Of a DNA stretch of 64,000 bases, positions 62,367 through 64,000 are shown in pieces. The notes below the pieces were generated by a model. It did no database searches. It was not told the origin of the DNA and saw only the letters and a program-made list of their open reading frames with translations. This stretch comes from Panagrolaimus kolymaensis (taxonomy: Eukaryota; Nematoda; Chromadorea; Rhabditida; Panagrolaimidae), in contig JAJQJQ010000043.1 in NCBI GenBank assembly GCA_028622995.1, positions 806,001-870,000 on the forward strand, in the 5' to 3' direction. The stretch's first letter is position 1, and each line of letters starts with the position of its first letter. Position numbers and translations under genes: made by a program.

Positions 62367-62750
62367 AAAACTACATAGATACTTAAATTTGTGAATTTTG
62401 TCAAAGCTAACAAAAAATAAAACATTGTATTTATACCAAACATTGTAAAAACAACGTTGAAACGACTAATCGCTTCAAAAAATTAATACATACAAATTTT
62501 ATACGTATCTTGAATAATAAACTAAACAAAAACTTTTGTTTTGGGTTGATTTTCTCTATCAAATGTTTCTTGGTTTGTTATTGCAATTTAAAATTTTAAT
62601 AACTATTATTAATATTTATTCCAGCAAAATAAGTAAATCTTTAGCCAATTTTTTAAGTAAAAAAAATGCTGCTTAAATTTTGCAAAGAAATTTTTTTTTA
62701 AATTCCAACTTTTATTCTGTGATATCCGAGGCATATGTAATTCCTTTTTA

Positions 62751-62912
62751 TTAGAAGTCAGTGGAAAAATCTAGCTGATTCTGGCTTCTTTTTTTCTTTA
62801 GGTGCATCATTTGTGTAGCCAGTGGAAGAATAGTAACTTTGGTTACATCTTTTGAACATCCCAAATCCAAGAGTTTTACATGACCGCTTTCATTCAAGGC
62901 GATATATTTCAT
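62751..62912 (-). pseudogene. Innexin-like C-terminal fragment, copy 3
   Basis: A 53-aa open frame (MKYIALNESGHVKLLDLGCS, KDVTKVTILPLATQMMHLKK). The spacing of G-x-V-x-LL, the hydrophobic helix and the following KKK fits the other two pieces, but conservation is weak. It lies at the matching place in the repeating layout. Confidence 0.35.
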
Positions 62913-63179
62913 TAAATTTGAAAAATAATAGCTTTAGTGAAATTTGCTATTTATCTTAGCTCTTCGATCGAAGCTATGACAGACAAGATTTTGAAATCTT
63001 AATTTTTATTTATTTTCTGAATTTTTAAATTAAAAAAAATATTATAAAAACAAAATATTCAAAAAGGAAAGCGTAAAAAAAAGTAAAAAATAGTTTTTTT
63101 GTAATATTTTAAAGCTAAAAAATAAAACCAAAGAAATTTGTTCACGAAAAAAAAAACTTTTTTTGTTTTATATTTTAAT

Positions 63180-63900
63180 AAAAAAAATGCTAAAAAAAAC
63201 ACGATTAAAGGTGCGCTGAAATTTTTAAAACAATCAATCAATACTGAAGAGAAGAAAAATTAGCGGACGACAGAAAAAAAATTCAGTGAAAGCATCGTTC
63301 AACAAACAAAAAATGTTAGCTTTGGGTTTTCTTTTTTTTTTTGGGAAAAGATAATTTTTTCTTTGAATATTTTAATCATCTTTTTTTTATATTCTCAAAG
63401 TCTTAATAATGAAATAAATATGAGACCATAAAAATAAATAATGACAGTTGAATCATCCTCATCAATGAATAGCGAAAGGACACCAAATAATTTGTCGGAT
63501 TTCATGTTGATGCTTAATGGAACAATGAGAAAAGAAAATAGTGCAGATGATTCAATCGTCAGCATGGATTCGAAATATTTAAAATTTGAAAGAATAATTT
63601 AAAAAAATCTAGCATAATTTTAATTTTTATATTTGGAAGATTCTGATTTTTATGAACAAAACAAAAATGATCCTTTGATGCTTTATATTCGTGAAATGCT
63701 TCAAAAACAAATTGCAGCAGTGAAACAAAACCCGAAAACTTAAGAAAAACAAGAATCCTTGCTTGTTTTTTTGTTGCTAAATATTAAGTTCCTGTTCAGT
63801 CTTTTCCAAAAACAGGTGAATTCAAATGGCTTTTTCAAAAACAAGAGGAGGAAGATAAAAGCAATGAAACTAATAGCAATGAAGGAAAATAAAATGAAAT
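63180..63900 (+). repeat. Duplicated block, copy 2
   Basis: Second copy of the block at 56435-57345. It includes a 53-aa open frame at 63441-63602 (MTVESSSSMNSERTPNNLSD at the start), the PLMLYIREMLQKQIAAVKQN frame ending at TAA near 63740, and the GEFKWLFQKQEEED piece near 63820. It runs close to the window edge and may continue beyond it. Confidence 0.75.
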
Positions 63901-64000
63901 AAATTTTCAATCAAAATGTTTTGTCAATCAATGCAAACAAGAAATTCTATTAAAAATGTTCCAAGTATTTGAATAATTAAAAAGCACAGTTTGTTTGGAA

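Overview
This is a window of very AT-rich eukaryotic nuclear DNA, most likely from a free-living or parasitic nematode. The grounds are: many 45-60 bp introns ending TTTTTAG or TTTTCAG; small secreted and membrane gene families; innexin-type fragments; a probable trans-splice acceptor 5 nt before an ATG (60133-60135); and RasGRP, GGT, MDH and DLD homologues with invertebrate-style gene structures. I cannot name the genus or clade. All exon models below were built by hand from GT-AG (one GC-AG) junctions and reading-frame continuity.

Layout. 1-8.4 kb: the 3' part of a RasGRP/RGEF-1 gene (+) with long introns. 9.4-11.1 kb: mitochondrial dihydrolipoamide dehydrogenase (-), head to head with a CK1/TTBK-type pseudokinase (+, 11.5-13.3 kb). 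13.9-14.2 kb: a small secreted protein. 14.6-16.2 kb: an otubain carrying an N-terminal ZnF-UBP domain (-). 17.6-27.5 kb: a gamma-glutamyltransferase (+) with very long introns. 27.9-34.5 kb: three tandem four-TM protein genes (-), the first broken by a Helitron-like insertion and carrying a MITE in its intron. 35.0-37.7 kb: a small single-pass membrane protein and cytosolic malate dehydrogenase (-). 38.9-40.7 kb: small secreted or membrane genes, including a head-to-head pair of 61-aa peptides. 41.2-46 kb: no gene recognised. 47.1-51.3 kb: a secreted Cys-rich, possibly IL-17-like protein (+). 51.6-52.6 kb: a secreted class-3 lipase (-). 53.4-54.7 kb: an intronless 7TM receptor-like gene (-). 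55.8-64 kb: a decaying tandem array of small charged-protein genes (+) interleaved with innexin-like C-terminal fragments (-).

The most striking signal is not a gene. In three domains (about 0-8.8 kb, 16.7-28.0 kb and 46.1-50.8 kb) introns and flanks are studded, roughly every 40-100 bp, with a short box CAGTTWW. It sits at a composition step, with about 20 nt of mixed sequence on one side and a nearly pure A/T tract on the other. The sequence between boxes is not conserved. Polarity is uniform within a domain but opposite in the GGT domain, although all three host genes are on the + strand. Even 49-58 bp introns in these genes carry exactly one box. The housekeeping-type genes in between (DLD, pseudokinase, OTUB, MDH) and the 2.5-kb intron of the four-TM gene lack it. 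It may be a dense intronic array of very small transcription units (piRNA-like), a chromatin signal comparable to periodic A/T clusters, or an intron-expansion mechanism.
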